Assembly (NCBI GenBank): GCA_023375785.1
Contig: SZWC01015061.1
Location: forward strand, 16,594 to 45,620
Origin: Penium margaritaceum
Taxonomy: Eukaryota; Streptophyta; Zygnematophyceae; Desmidiales; Peniaceae
Reading direction: 5' to 3'
DNA length: 29,027 nucleotides
A model generated the notes under the pieces. It did not search any database and was not told where the DNA came from. It was given only the letters and a program-made list of their open reading frames with translations. Positions 9,361 to 17,900 of the stretch are shown one piece after another. The translations under genes were made by a program, and so were the position numbers. How positions within the stretch are numbered: the stretch's first letter is position 1; each line of letters begins with the position of its first letter.

Positions 9361-10200
9361 GAGAGCGTCGTCAACATGGCCAAGGGAGGAAACGCTGATC
9401 TGGAGTTCTGGCACCGACGGTTGGGGCATTCAGCACCCGCAACCATTAAGGAGATGGCAAAGCGTGACATGGTGCATGGCCTCTTCATCAACGTACAAAA
9501 GACGTAAAAGCAGATGTCGCAGTGTAAAAAATGTGTGAGCCTTGTATTTTGAACAAGATGAGGCGCAAGCCGTTCGTCAAGAACGCGACTCACGCGAAGA
9601 TAATGCCTGAGGTCGTGCGCAATAATGTGTGTGGACCATTCCAAATGCCATCAAACAGTGGCTTGAGATACTTTGTCACTTTCATTGATGATTACAGCAA
9701 GAAGCTCTACGTGTACTTCATGAAGCGGAAAGGCGAGGTCATGGAACGGATGATGGAGTATGTCGCAATGGTAGAGTCAGACAAGAAGGAAGCTTAGAGT
9801 GATACGCAACGACAATGGCGGAGAGTACATGGGCTGCAGCAGGTGGATGAAGAAGCGGAGGATCAAGTGGGAACCCACTACGTTGTACTCACCACAGTCC
9901 AATGGAATGGCGGAGAACCAGATGCTGAAGGGCAAGGGCAGCTAGAAGACGTCGTAGGAGGTTTGGAGCGGGCGCAAGCCAAACGTGGTGCACCTGAAGG
10001 TGTTCGAGTGCGAGGCACACGTGATGGTGGAGGAGGTGCAGCAACACAATGGCAAGCTGGAACTGCGGGCGCAGATGTGCTTGTTCCTCAGCTACAAGAG
10101 CACGTAAAAGGCATATCGACTCTAGGACTTGTGCACACAAGATCAGCAGCCATGAAGTCGAGTTTGACAAGCATCAAAGGTTCAGTAGCAGTAGGAAGAA
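9361..10200 (+). pseudogene. Integrase of element A, with lost Asp and an internal deletion
   Basis: Pre-integrase segment FWHRRLGHSAPATIKEMAKR, stops, then CEPCILNKMRRKPFVKN (an intact CxxC). The core shows VVRNNVCGPF where B has HSDVCG, so the first catalytic Asp codon is AAT (9624-9626). GLRYFVTFIDDYSKKLYVYF and a frameshifted IRNDNGGEYMG (Asp 2) follow. After YSPQSNGMAEN the sequence jumps directly to MLKGKGS and EVWSGRKPNVVHLKVFECEA. This lacks about 40 residues present in B between QSNGVAE and LKGKG. The remainder, to about 10200, carries stops. Confidence 0.82.
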
Positions 10201-10779
10201 CATGAGCGTTTAAAACACTCCAAAACAAAGGGAGTGGTTCTAGCTCCTCGACTACGAGAAGGAGTCGGCAGACGTGGAGGTCAACAATGCGGTGTCAGAG
10301 CACGATGGTGCAGTAGGTGCAGTAGCCAAAGAGGAGGGTTCCGACAATGATAGAGCTGGGTTGCAGATCCGGCGGAAAAATCCATCGGAGTAGGCACCGC
10401 GAGTGCCGAGGCACGCACTTCGGGTGGAGTTTGTGTCGGGCGTCGGAGAAAAATCCTCCCAGTGCACCGCTCGTTCGATTGATGGTTTGCCAGATCGGGA
10501 GAGATCCTCAGGGAGCCCTTTGGCCAATGATTCAGTGGAGAGAGCAGAGTCATGGGGATTGCGACAGAGGGACGAGACGCCACAAAAACTGTCACATCGC
10601 ACCGGGAGGTAGCGGAGAGCGAGAAAGCGTTTCAACGCAGGCACCGGTCAATGGATCGGAATGACGCGGTGCATGCAGGCTGTATCAACGGAGCCGAAGA
10701 CCGTACAAGAGGCACTTGCACGGCCCAAGGGGAAGCGGTAGGATGCCACCATCAAGCCGGAGTTGGCGTCCTTTGCTAA
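10201..10779 (+). pseudogene. Integrase-RT linker of element A
   Basis: Poorly conserved stretch between the integrase remnant and RT. Several overlapping frames on both strands are open here, but none has recognisable motifs or matches the domains around it. By position it corresponds to 5850-6411 of element B. Confidence 0.5.
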
Positions 10780-11285
10780 AAACGACACATGGTAGCTCGT
10801 TGACATGCCAAAAGACAGCTTCAAGTGGGTTTTCAAGGCCAAGTTCACGAAAGAAGGTGTGGTGGACAAGTACAAGATGCGGCTTGTGGCGAAGGGGTAC
10901 GCATAATGTAAGGACGAGCAGTACGATGAGATGTTTGCCCTAGTTGCCAAGTTCACAAGCATCCGAGTGATCCTTTACAGTGGCAGCCACGATGGACATG
11001 GAGCTCCACCACATGGACGTGAAGATGGCCTTCCTCAACAGTATTATCAACAAAGAAATGCAACGATGGGCACCGAAAGCACCGGAGGGCAAGGTGTGTA
11101 AGCTACAGAAGTCCTTGTACGGGCTAAATTAATCGCCGTGATGCTGGTACCAACAGATGGACAACTTCATGTTATAGCTTGGCTTCAAGCATTGTGAGGT
11201 GGATCACAACGTGTACGTGCGGGGTGGCAAGAATCTTTATCAGATTGCTACACTCTATGTGGACGATCTGATCTTGTGAACTGAG
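10780..11285 (+). pseudogene. Reverse transcriptase of element A, internally deleted
   Basis: Fragments in several frames: DSFKWVFKAKFTKEGVVDKY, MRLVAKGYA (stop), KFTSIRVIL, then after a frameshift MELHHMDVKMAFLNSIINKE, GKVCKLQKSLYGLN (stop) and CWYQQMDNFML (stop). LGFKHCEVDHNVYVRGG and the active site TLYVDDLIL (YVDD at 11256-11267) follow. The next codons (TECGDGTAN...) correspond to the start of the RNase H connection in B. About 200 bp, including the region after YVDD (TNMGDLEYYLGV in B), is therefore missing. Confidence 0.84.
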
Positions 11286-12034
11286 TGCGGCGATGGCACC
11301 GCAAACCAAAGAAGAGCAGGTGGATATGGCAGGGATGTCCTACCAATCGGTGGTGGAAATCCTCTTCTACGCCATGGTCGCGACTCGACCGGACCTAGCC
11401 TATGCGGTAGGCCAAGAATTCAGGTACGTGGCTGATCGAGGGCCTCTACACTGCCGAGCGGTCAAGCGCATCCTCCGCTACTTGTAGGTGATGCGCCACA
11501 CACGCCTCAGGTTCAACTGTAATGGCCGGGCGGACCCTTTGCGTCTGGTCTGCAACACGGATGTAGACTACGCTGGCGATGTGGACAAGCCGAAGTCCAC
11601 ATCCGGCTACGTGTTTTTCCTCAGTGGTGCAGCAGTCTTGTGGTGTAGCAGGAAGCAGGATTGCGTTGCCACCTCCATAATGGAAGCAGAGTACATCGCG
11701 CTGGCCCCGGCGGTAAATGAGGCAGTGTACCTCCGCAAGTTGCTGGGGGAGATGGGTGTCCCACAGCAGGAGCCTATAGTGGTGCAAGAGGACAACACAG
11801 GCTCCATCTTGCTAACCAACAACCCGACGTAGCACAGGAGGACAAAACAAATTGACGTGCGTTATCACTACGCACAGGACATGGTCAAGAAGGAGCAGGT
11901 GGTGCTACAGCATTGGAGCACGCACAACATCCTTGCGGATTGCTTGACAAAATCGCAATCCGCAGAGTGGCACACAATGAGCGTGGCTGGCCTTGGGATG
12001 ACAAGTTATGATGGGCTAGAGGGCACAACAGAAT
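11286..12034 (+). pseudogene. RNase H domain of element A
   Basis: The best preserved part of A. It reads APQTKEEQVDMAGMSYQSVV, VATRPDLAYAVGQ, AVKRILRYL (TAG at 11485), CNTDVDYAGDVDKPKSTSGY (catalytic Asp), VLWCSRKQDCVATSI, MEAEYIALAPAVNEAVYLRK (catalytic Glu) and VVQEDNTGSILLTNN (acidic site). A TAG follows at 11830, then QIDVRYHYAQDMVKKEQVVL and NILADCLTKSQ, with a final stop at 12034. Only two stops interrupt about 250 codons. Confidence 0.88.
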
Positions 12035-12073
12035 AAGAGTGAGAGCAAGCGGGAGTAGCGGAAATAAAAGGTG

Positions 12074-12085
12074 CAAGGGGGAGAA
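12074..12085 (+). promoter_or_regulatory. Polypurine tract of element A
   Basis: CAAGGGGGAGAA directly precedes the 3' LTR start TGTTGAAAAG. This is the position and composition expected for the plus-strand primer, and it matches the equivalent site in B. Confidence 0.85.
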
Positions 12086-13034
12086 TGTTGAAAAGTTACC
12101 CCTCCGCATGCCCAAGTGCGGCGCCGGGAGGTGCCAACGAGCCGCCACAAAGAGGAAATTCCTTGCAGTTGGATCTAGTGGCTAGAAGGTTGCTCCGATC
12201 CTCAAATAAAGGATTGTCCCTAAAAGTCGATGAGTAGCTCAATCTCGTGGAAGTTGTTTTACCGGATTTGGACAAGTATCGAGGGAGATATTGGATTCCA
12301 AAGTTGGGGTGTGTACTGCGGTTCTGGGAGCCGGCCGAGACTCAACATCGGGTGAATATTCGACCGGACCGAATAACAAAAGTTCCATCTAGAGATTTTG
12401 CTCCGGAAGGTCTGCCGAGGCGTCCAGTGCATAATCCACCAGATCCTGTAATGCAGTTAGTTACTGAGGGACTTAGCCAATATCCTGGCTCATCCTCTGA
12501 AACTCAGTAGTATGTTTTGTTACTCAGGAACTTGGACAAAATTCTGACTACAGGTCCACGAACAGGTTTCAATCCTCATCGCACCCCATCACCAAACTCG
12601 ACCCAAAAGTGGTGAAGGTGCATGGAAACAGTGCAAGAGACCATTCCGGCACGTGCAATGGGATCTGTGCCTTGGAAAAGGTGCTTCACACGTGAAGGAA
12701 TGCGCCATGACATCTGGCGGCGTCAGGCTTTTGTGGTGGGTGAGACATTCACGTCGGCAAGCGTAACTTGGGCTACAATTAGCCAAATAGCGCACCATTT
12801 GGTGCGTTAGAGAGCTCATTACCAGCCCTATGATTTGTTTGATCACGTTCATTACAAAAACTAATGCAAATTGCATTATTGCCTACACAAAAGTGACTGT
12901 CTATAAATTCCTTCACATAGCGTGAGGAGACTAGAAAGCTCACGCTCAGTCTCCGACTCACCTAAAACAGAAGACGTGAACCACGAAAGACAATCAGACC
13001 AACCTCGGGACGGCACCACGTGAATTTCCCAACA
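12086..13034 (+). repeat. 3' LTR of element A
   Basis: 949 bp, starting TGTTGAAAAG and ending TTTCCCAACA, so the ends are inverted TGTTG/CAACA. It is homologous to 1392-2803 along its length. A TATA-like TATAAAT at 12902-12908 lies about 130 bp from the 3' end and could mark the promoter of the family; the 5' copy is altered there. Open frames inside are incidental. Confidence 0.9.
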
Positions 13035-13049
13035 TCCGTGTCTCGGCAG

Positions 13050-14150
13050 ATTGAATGCGTGGATCTCCAGATCCCGTGTGCACCCTTACGTGCTACAACT
13101 CACTGATTGTGAATATCTCACTCCCATCGTCCACCACGACTTCCACTTCCACGTCACCTTGGCTAGCCACCGGCTCAACTTTGTCGTTCGCGACCACCAT
13201 TAGCTTGGAGGACTTATCGTGGGTGACGAACCCCACCTTCTCCTCGTGGGTGTTCTCCTCGGCCCCAAAGTCTAGGCACTACCTATTGGCCTTCTAGAGG
13301 AAGTGGTTCTTGTTGTCAGTGAGGAGCGACCTGCCTTTCACGTTATTGCCACCGGCTTTCGCCTCCTCTAGGCACTACGGGCCCATTGGCCCTCCTTGCA
13401 GCAGTTTCAGCACACACCTTTCTTGGCGTCCTTCTTGCCGTTACCCTTTCCTCCACTTCCTTTGTCTCCCCTTCTGCCAGCATGCGTTTAAGTGAGGAGG
13501 GCCAACGAGGAAGACGAGGACTCCCGGTAGCTCTGGTATTGTACCTTGTTGCGAATGTACTCTGCGACCACGCCATAGGTAAGCTTGCCCTCCGGCCATC
13601 CTCCAAGGACGGTGATGAGAGGATCCCAACTGTCATGTAGGACTACAAGGAGGGCCATCTCTTACATGTGCATGTCAATCTTCCACCCCACGTTATTGCA
13701 TTGTGAGGAGAGTGATTGAATCCGTTGTATGGCAAAGATGACATCATGCACCTCCTTGATTCTCATCATGAGGAGTCGCTTCATTACAAAGATTATTTTC
13801 GCGAAAGACTTGGATTGGTGGATGGTGTAGAGTTTTAATCAAGCTTTGGCTGCCAGCTTGCAGCCTTGGAAGTAGCCCCACTACGATTCAACTGTCCCGG
13901 GCACTAAGAGCATGAGCACCTCCTTGTTCTCATTTTCAAAGGACTGCTTCTTCGCGTTTGTAGCAGTCACCTCTACGAGCACCTCCTTTCGCAACATGAC
14001 ATCTAGGAGCCCCTTATGCGCGAGGTGCAGCTCAAACTGCCAACTAAACAGCCCAAAACCTACACGGCCCACATACTTCTGAATGGGTTGTGTCACCTTT
14101 TCTCACCATTTGTGCAGCTTCTAATCTGAAAAATTCTTACGACTTCATGG
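13050..14150 (-). pseudogene. gag: gag and protease start of element C
   Basis: Minus-strand translation gives LAHKGLLDVMLRKEVLVEVT, ENENKEVLMLLVPGTVES (stop) and WGYFQGCKLAAKA, each matching gag of A. Next come IQSLSSQCNNVGWKIDMHM (stop), LLVVLHDSWDPLITVLGGW, EGKLTYGVVAEYIRNKVQYQ and a Lys/Gly-rich linker. The knuckle is degenerate: its first Cys is followed by a stop and the last Cys spacing is disturbed. In the protease start the DSG motif has become DFG (CLDFGAEENTHEE), followed by KVGFVTHDKSSKLMVVANDK. Many stops; non-functional. Confidence 0.8.
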
Positions 14151-14209
14151 CGACGTCTAAGATGACAATCCCATGCGCTGCGGAAGACGTGAACTTTGGA
14201 GAAGATCAG

Positions 14210-14229
14210 ACCCGTGGGCCCAAAAACCT
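14210..14229 (-). promoter_or_regulatory. Primer-binding site of element C
   Basis: On the minus strand, after the LTR end CCCACA, the sequence reads AGGTTTTTGGGCCCACGG. TGGGCCCAC complements the 5' side of the initiator tRNA-Met anticodon stem-loop. The downstream leader (GTCTGATCTTCTCCAAAG) aligns with that of A, so the position is secure. Confidence 0.65.
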
Positions 14230-14860
14230 TGTGGGAAATTCACGCGGTGTGGTCCTGAAATTGTTCTGATCTTCTCTAGTGGTTCACGTCTTCTGTTTTT
14301 TTTTGCATCTAAGAATGAGTGTTAGCTTTCTATTTGCCTCACACTGTGTGAGCAGGAGTTAAGAGACAGTCATTTTGTGAAGGGAATAACGGAAATTTGT
14401 GTTAGTTGTTGTACATGGACGTCATCAGAAGATTTATAGGGCTAGTCATGACCTCTCGAATGCACCAAACCGTGCGTAATTCGGACAAGTGTAGCCAAAA
14501 ATAAGCTTGCTGAAGTGCAGGTCTAACCCACCACAGAAACCCCTAACGTCTCCATGATGTGCACACACCATGGCACCTCCCTTCACATGCAAAGTGCCCT
14601 TGTAAAGGTGCAGATGTCATTGCACATGATGCAGGGGTCCCCTGCACTGTTGCGACCCACCTCCCCCTCTTTTGAGTCCATTTTGGTGATGGGGTATGAC
14701 AATGTTTAAAACCTGTCCGCGGAACTGCAGTCAGAATTTTGACCAAGTCCCCAAGTACCAAAACGTACTGCTGAGTTTTGGATGCCGAGACTGGATTTTG
14801 GCTAAGTCCCTCAATAACAACCAGCACTACTCGCTTTGGTGAAATATTCACCGGACACGT
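14230..14860 (-). repeat. 5' LTR of element C, truncated
   Basis: Inverted relative to the A LTR. The plus strand starts TGTGGGAAATTC and contains CTTCTCTAGTGGTTCACGTC and GGCTAAGTCCCTCAATAAC, the reverse complements of A LTR blocks. Similarity ends near AATATTCACCGGACAC (about 14860), well before the expected LTR start, so the LTR is truncated there. Confidence 0.78.
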
Positions 14861-15470
14861 CAGCACGATGGCTAGCCTGATTCCTAGTCTCATTTCCTCT
14901 CTTCTGTGGTATTATGGACTCTAGTGTGTAGCACTGCCTATCCCGATTGTCAATCGGAGAGATAAACTTGCGAAGTTTCTGAAGTCATCAACCACGGGTG
15001 TCAGGGTCATGATGGGAGAGGGTTCCATGCCTTGGCCTAAGAAAAGAAAAAGGCAGGAGGTCCAGGGTCAAGATGTCATGGGAGAAACATCCAAAAAGGT
15101 CCTTGATCTTAGGATTGCCTTGTCAGAGTGTATTGACTAGGACAAAGCTACCTTTTCTTAATTATCAGGTAAGGTGAGATCCTTGTCTACTAGCCATAAA
15201 CACATGGCGATTCTCCACGGGATTTTGGGTCATGTGACGAGTACGAGTGTGCCGTAAGAGTATCTACTAGCTCTCTAGATTTTGTGTAATTGGCCAGCAT
15301 CATTACTAGGCTGGTTTCCTCTCTTTTGTGAGATTAAGGTCTCGAGTGTGTGGGCCTTAGCCTCCATGGCTAAATGGTGTGACTTGTGAGATGGACGTCT
15401 TGACCAAGCTCTAGCTCGACATGTAGTCCATGATTTTGAGTTACTCAGCAAACATCCTTCATCACAACAT
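14861..15470. other. Unassigned stretch with an imperfect direct repeat and a coding-like fragment
   Basis: Two blocks of about 55 bp (14881-14935 and 15303-15360) share TTTCCTCTCTT, TGTG, CTC and AGTGTGT in the same order, about 420 bp apart. Between them the + frame from about 14943 to 15137 is open (KFLKSSTTGVRVMMGEGSMP, then the basic PKKRKRQE) and ends at a TAG. I recognise no family. Confidence 0.35.
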
Positions 15471-15866
15471 ATGCCTTTTCAGTCCCACATGATTGCTGCT
15501 CCAAGGCTCCGCCAGTTCCAACGCCAAGAAGCTGGAAGGCTCATGAGGAGCCGAGACATTGACTTAAATGACGACACATTCGACAAGGAAGAGCTACTAG
15601 ATCATATCCATGATCCTCCATCAGTAGAGTGGGTTGTGTTGCAAAAATCAGGTGTTTAAGTACCTCAGGACTGGCAGATGGTGCCAGTGAACCTCGATAA
15701 TTGTGCTGCAAGGAGACTGGTTGTGTAGGCTGACGCGGGAACAGACTCCGACACTAAGTCTGAGTCGTCTGAGGCCTCTGAGTCTGACTCTGAGGCCAGA
15801 GGCACCTCCTTGAACAAAGAATCATCAGCACCACAAGCATCACCCAAACATGAGGAACTGAAGTAG
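15471..15866 (+). pseudogene. Unknown degenerate coding sequence
   Basis: I do not recognise this gene. A frame opens at 15471 (MPFQSHMIAAPRLRQFQRQE, then DTFDKEELLDHIHDPPSVEW) and meets TAA at 15657. It continues in the same frame as VPQDWQMVPVNLDNCAARRL, a TAG at 15726, then the acidic/serine-rich SESSEASESDSEARG. It ends KHEELK at a TAG at 15866. The same reading frame holds across two stops and its composition differs from the flanks, which suggests a decayed gene, perhaps part of another transposable element. It lies just upstream of element D. Confidence 0.35.
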
Positions 15867-15968
15867 CTACGCCTCGAGGCACCACTAGCCACACTATAGC
15901 AAAGTACGTGTTAGTGTTGTGCTCTTGAGAATGGCGTGAGTGATGCCAAAAAGGAACACCAAAAAGAC

Positions 15969-16032
15969 AAGCTCAAGTGGCTTCCTGGTTAATGGTGTCT
16001 GCCTATGAAGGCAGGGGCCCAGGTTCAATTCC
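15969..16032 (+). promoter_or_regulatory. tRNA-like pol III A and B boxes (SINE head or tRNA relic)
   Basis: A-box-like AAGCTCAAGTGG (15969-15980) fits TRGYNNARNGG except at the first base. B box GGTTCAATTCC (16022-16032) fits GGTTCRANTCC exactly. The 41-bp gap and the hairpin CTGCC-TATGAA-GGCAG between them resemble a tRNA anticodon arm with a 6-nt loop. The acceptor halves do not pair, so this is not an intact tRNA gene. A tRNA-derived SINE head or tRNA pseudogene captured in the LTR fits best. Confidence 0.5.
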
Positions 16033-16097
16033 CACAAGATAAATTTCTATGCTGCTGCAAGGGAGGTGGAAAATAGGTGCTGAGAAGCTAGCTCAAC

Positions 16098-16380
16098 TTC
16101 TAGAGATCCTCTCTAAGTTTCTAGAAGGCTAGGTGAGGGTCCACGAAGATTGCACACCTTCTAGAAGAGGTCTCTTGGTCTAATATGCATGTAGAGGTGT
16201 CCTGGTCTTCTGGATACCTTCTCACCTACTAGAAGCAAGCTGAGGAATCTAGAAAGGGACAGAAGCTTCTAGAGGAGGGAAGGGATGCCTTCTTAGGTGG
16301 GAAAAAATGGCAGCCTACCAAGAGACACTCTAGAAGTCATAGAATCTGCTAGGAAGCTTCACATGTGGCATGCTCTAGAA
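16098..16380 (+). promoter_or_regulatory. Cluster of TTCnnGAA heat-shock-element-like palindromes
   Basis: Seven TCTAGA hexamers start at 16099, 16120, 16160, 16248, 16268, 16329 and 16374. Two are perfect TTCTAGAA (16119 and 16159). Two GAAGCTTC inversions lie at 16262 and 16353. At 16262-16274 they combine into GAAgcTTCtaGAG, an uninterrupted array of three alternating pentamers. Heat-shock factors bind such nGAAnnTTCn arrays, and the heat-activated Arabidopsis Copia ONSEN carries them in its LTR. The cluster ends about 17 bp before a TATA box. Confidence 0.55.
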
Positions 16381-16396
16381 AGCTTAGACCAGTGAC

Positions 16397-16403
16397 TATA
16401 AAG
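16397..16403 (+). promoter_or_regulatory. TATA box of the element D LTR
   Basis: TATAAAG lies just downstream of the palindrome cluster and about 195 bp before the LTR end. This is the normal U3/R arrangement of an LTR promoter. The call rests on sequence and position only. Confidence 0.5.
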
Positions 16404-16597
16404 TGCCACTACTTTGAGCCTTGATGAAGAGTTCATTCTTAGTCAATTGAGGCCAAAACTATTGCCACATGCTGTGACCAGTTTTCTGCTATCCTTGGAA
16501 ACACCACCACAGTTTCAGTCCCTCAAAAAATAGTTGGTGGTGTGAACTAGCCATCGGTAGGGACCCTCCAGGGTGCACACTCACCCTCAGGCCAACA

Positions 16598-16615
16598 AAG
16601 GGTTATCAGCCCACG
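16598..16615 (+). promoter_or_regulatory. Primer-binding site of element D
   Basis: AAGGGTTATCAGCCCACG directly follows the LTR end CCAACA. It matches the anticodon stem-loop type site of element B (AAGGGTTATGGGCC) except for two bases in the middle. Confidence 0.6.
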
Positions 16616-16665
16616 CCTTTAAGAGGTCCCAGGTCAGCTTGTGTTCACGCTTTGAGCAGTAAGGC

Positions 16666-17420
16666 ATGGCCGTCAACGAGTAAGAGAGCTGTGGCATTGT
16701 CCTCAAGTTTAATGAGTCAAGCTTTTCCTTGCGGAGGTTGCAGTTTGAGGTCTTCGTGGACGACAAGGTACTACTTGAGCTTGTTAAGGGTGAAGAGAAT
16801 GCTCCGCTAGAGACTGCAATGGCTGAGGTAAAGGAGGCATACAAGAAGCACAACAAAAAGGCGTTGGCGCTCCTTATGTCTGCGGTATGCCTGCTACAAC
16901 TTGTGTACATCCGAGGATGTACCCTGGCCCCAAAAGCATGGTCAAAACTCTGCTCCATCTACTAGTCAAGCAACATCACCAATCAACTCTTCATCTTCAA
17001 ACGGCTCGACACCCTCCGAGCTAATGAAGATGGCAATGTCATGGAGATCATGCACCAGATTGAGTCACTCATAGCAGAGTGCGTGGCTACTATTGAGGAG
17101 GTTGAATCTCAGTTGCAAGCTATGATCCTCCTCCTGGCCTTGTCAGACAGTTGGAGCTCCATAATCACAGTCCTTGGTGGCTGGATTTTGATGAGTTAAA
17201 GTAGCCAAAGGTTGTTGAGTACGTGTGCAATGAGTGGATGCAGCGTGGCGGTCAAGAGAATGTAGCGGCATGTGCTGACACAGTTCATCCTCACAGTGGA
17301 GGCCGAGGCGACAAGTGGAAGGGTGCTAAGCAGGACACAATGAAGGGTGATGAGAAGGGGGAATGCTTCAATTGCGGCAAGGAGGGCCACAACGTACGCA
17401 ACTGTCCCAAGAAGGAACCA
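16666..17420 (+). pseudogene. gag: gag of element D
   Basis: Starts at ATG 16666 (MAVNE, then TAA at 16681) and reads on as LKFNESSFSLRRLQFEVFVD, EVKEAYKKHNKKALALLMSA and LAPKAWSKLCSIY, with TAG at 16963. NITNQLFIFKRLDTLRANED, VMEIMHQIESLIAECVATIE and ALSDSWSSIITVLGGW follow, then a frameshift. In the next frame a Gly/Lys-rich linker leads to a perfect zinc knuckle CFNCGKEGHNVRNC (17364-17405). The layout is that of Copia Gag, with two stops and one frameshift. Confidence 0.85.
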
Positions 17421-17900
17421 TACCAGTTTCGGCGGGATGGGAAGGACGAGGAGGCCCTCATGGCATATAACTCCACCGACTTGAAGGATCGGGATGTTGT
17501 GGTCCTTGACTCCGGATCAGGCCGCCACATGCAATGCAATAGGGCAGCATTCATCACCTGCGGTACTTCAAAGAGACGCTTGACAATGGCCAATGGAAAA
17601 ACAGAGGTGGCTATAAGCGAAGGGAATGCTCACATTGAGATAATGGTGGATGGTAAATCTGTCACAAGTACAATCCACGACGTGGTCCACATGCCCAACT
17701 TTGGGAAAAACCTGCTCTCCGTCAGCTGCCTCACTAATTAGGAACTTGATGTGCTGTTCACAAAGGAGGCCATCATCCGCAAGGAGGGCTAAGGCGACGT
17801 GATTTCCCTCGCCAAAAAGGAGGATAACTTGTACCTGCTGCATGCCACAATCCTCAGCAGTCGGATGAGGTCCAACGTCGTAAATCTTGCAACAAAGGAT
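17421..17900 (+). pseudogene. Protease of element D
   Basis: Open from the knuckle as DGKDEEALMAYNSTDLKDRD, then VVVLDSGSGRHMQCNRAAFI with the DSG catalytic motif. RLTMANGKTEVAISEGNAHI, STIHDVVHMPNFGKNLLSVS and CLTN follow, then a TAG at 17739. The frame continues as ELDVLFTKEAIIRKEG and toward the pre-integrase domain. Aside from stops the domain is well preserved. Confidence 0.82.

Larger units (their letters stand above)
1392..13034 (+). mobile_element. Ty1/Copia LTR retrotransposon A, degenerate, split by nested element B
   Basis: A complete LTR-to-LTR structure. The 5' LTR (1392-2803) is followed by a primer-binding site and the N-terminal part of gag (to 3612). After the inserted element B, the gag zinc knuckle, protease, integrase, reverse transcriptase and RNase H follow (8850-12034), then a polypurine tract and the 3' LTR (12086-13034). 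The gene order protease-integrase-RT-RNase H defines Copia. The LTRs begin TGTT and end CAACA. The 5-bp flanks TCCAT (1387-1391) and TCCGT (13035-13039) differ at one base, consistent with an aged target-site duplication. Coding capacity is lost through many stops, frameshifts and at least two internal deletions, in integrase and after YVDD in RT. The LTRs differ clearly from each other, so the insertion is old. Confidence 0.85.
13035..14860 (-). mobile_element. Ty1/Copia element C fragment, minus strand
   Basis: From right to left: a truncated LTR (14230-about 14860), a primer-binding site, gag, zinc knuckle and start of protease. It ends abruptly where the 3' LTR of A stops (13034). C is a close relative of A and B. 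Because A is flanked by TCCAT/TCCGT and C is cut exactly at A, A probably inserted into C. I could not identify the rest of C to the left of 1392. Confidence 0.75.
15915..16597 (+). repeat. Putative 5' LTR of element D
   Basis: The right end is well supported: GGCCAACA at 16590-16597 is followed by a primer-binding site and gag. The left end (TGTTGTGCTC at 15915) is the nearest matching TGTTG and is uncertain. It contains a tRNA-like pol III promoter pair (15969-16032), a cluster of TCTAGA/TTCnnGAA motifs (16098-16380) and a TATA box at 16397. No second LTR is present to confirm its length. Confidence 0.5.
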
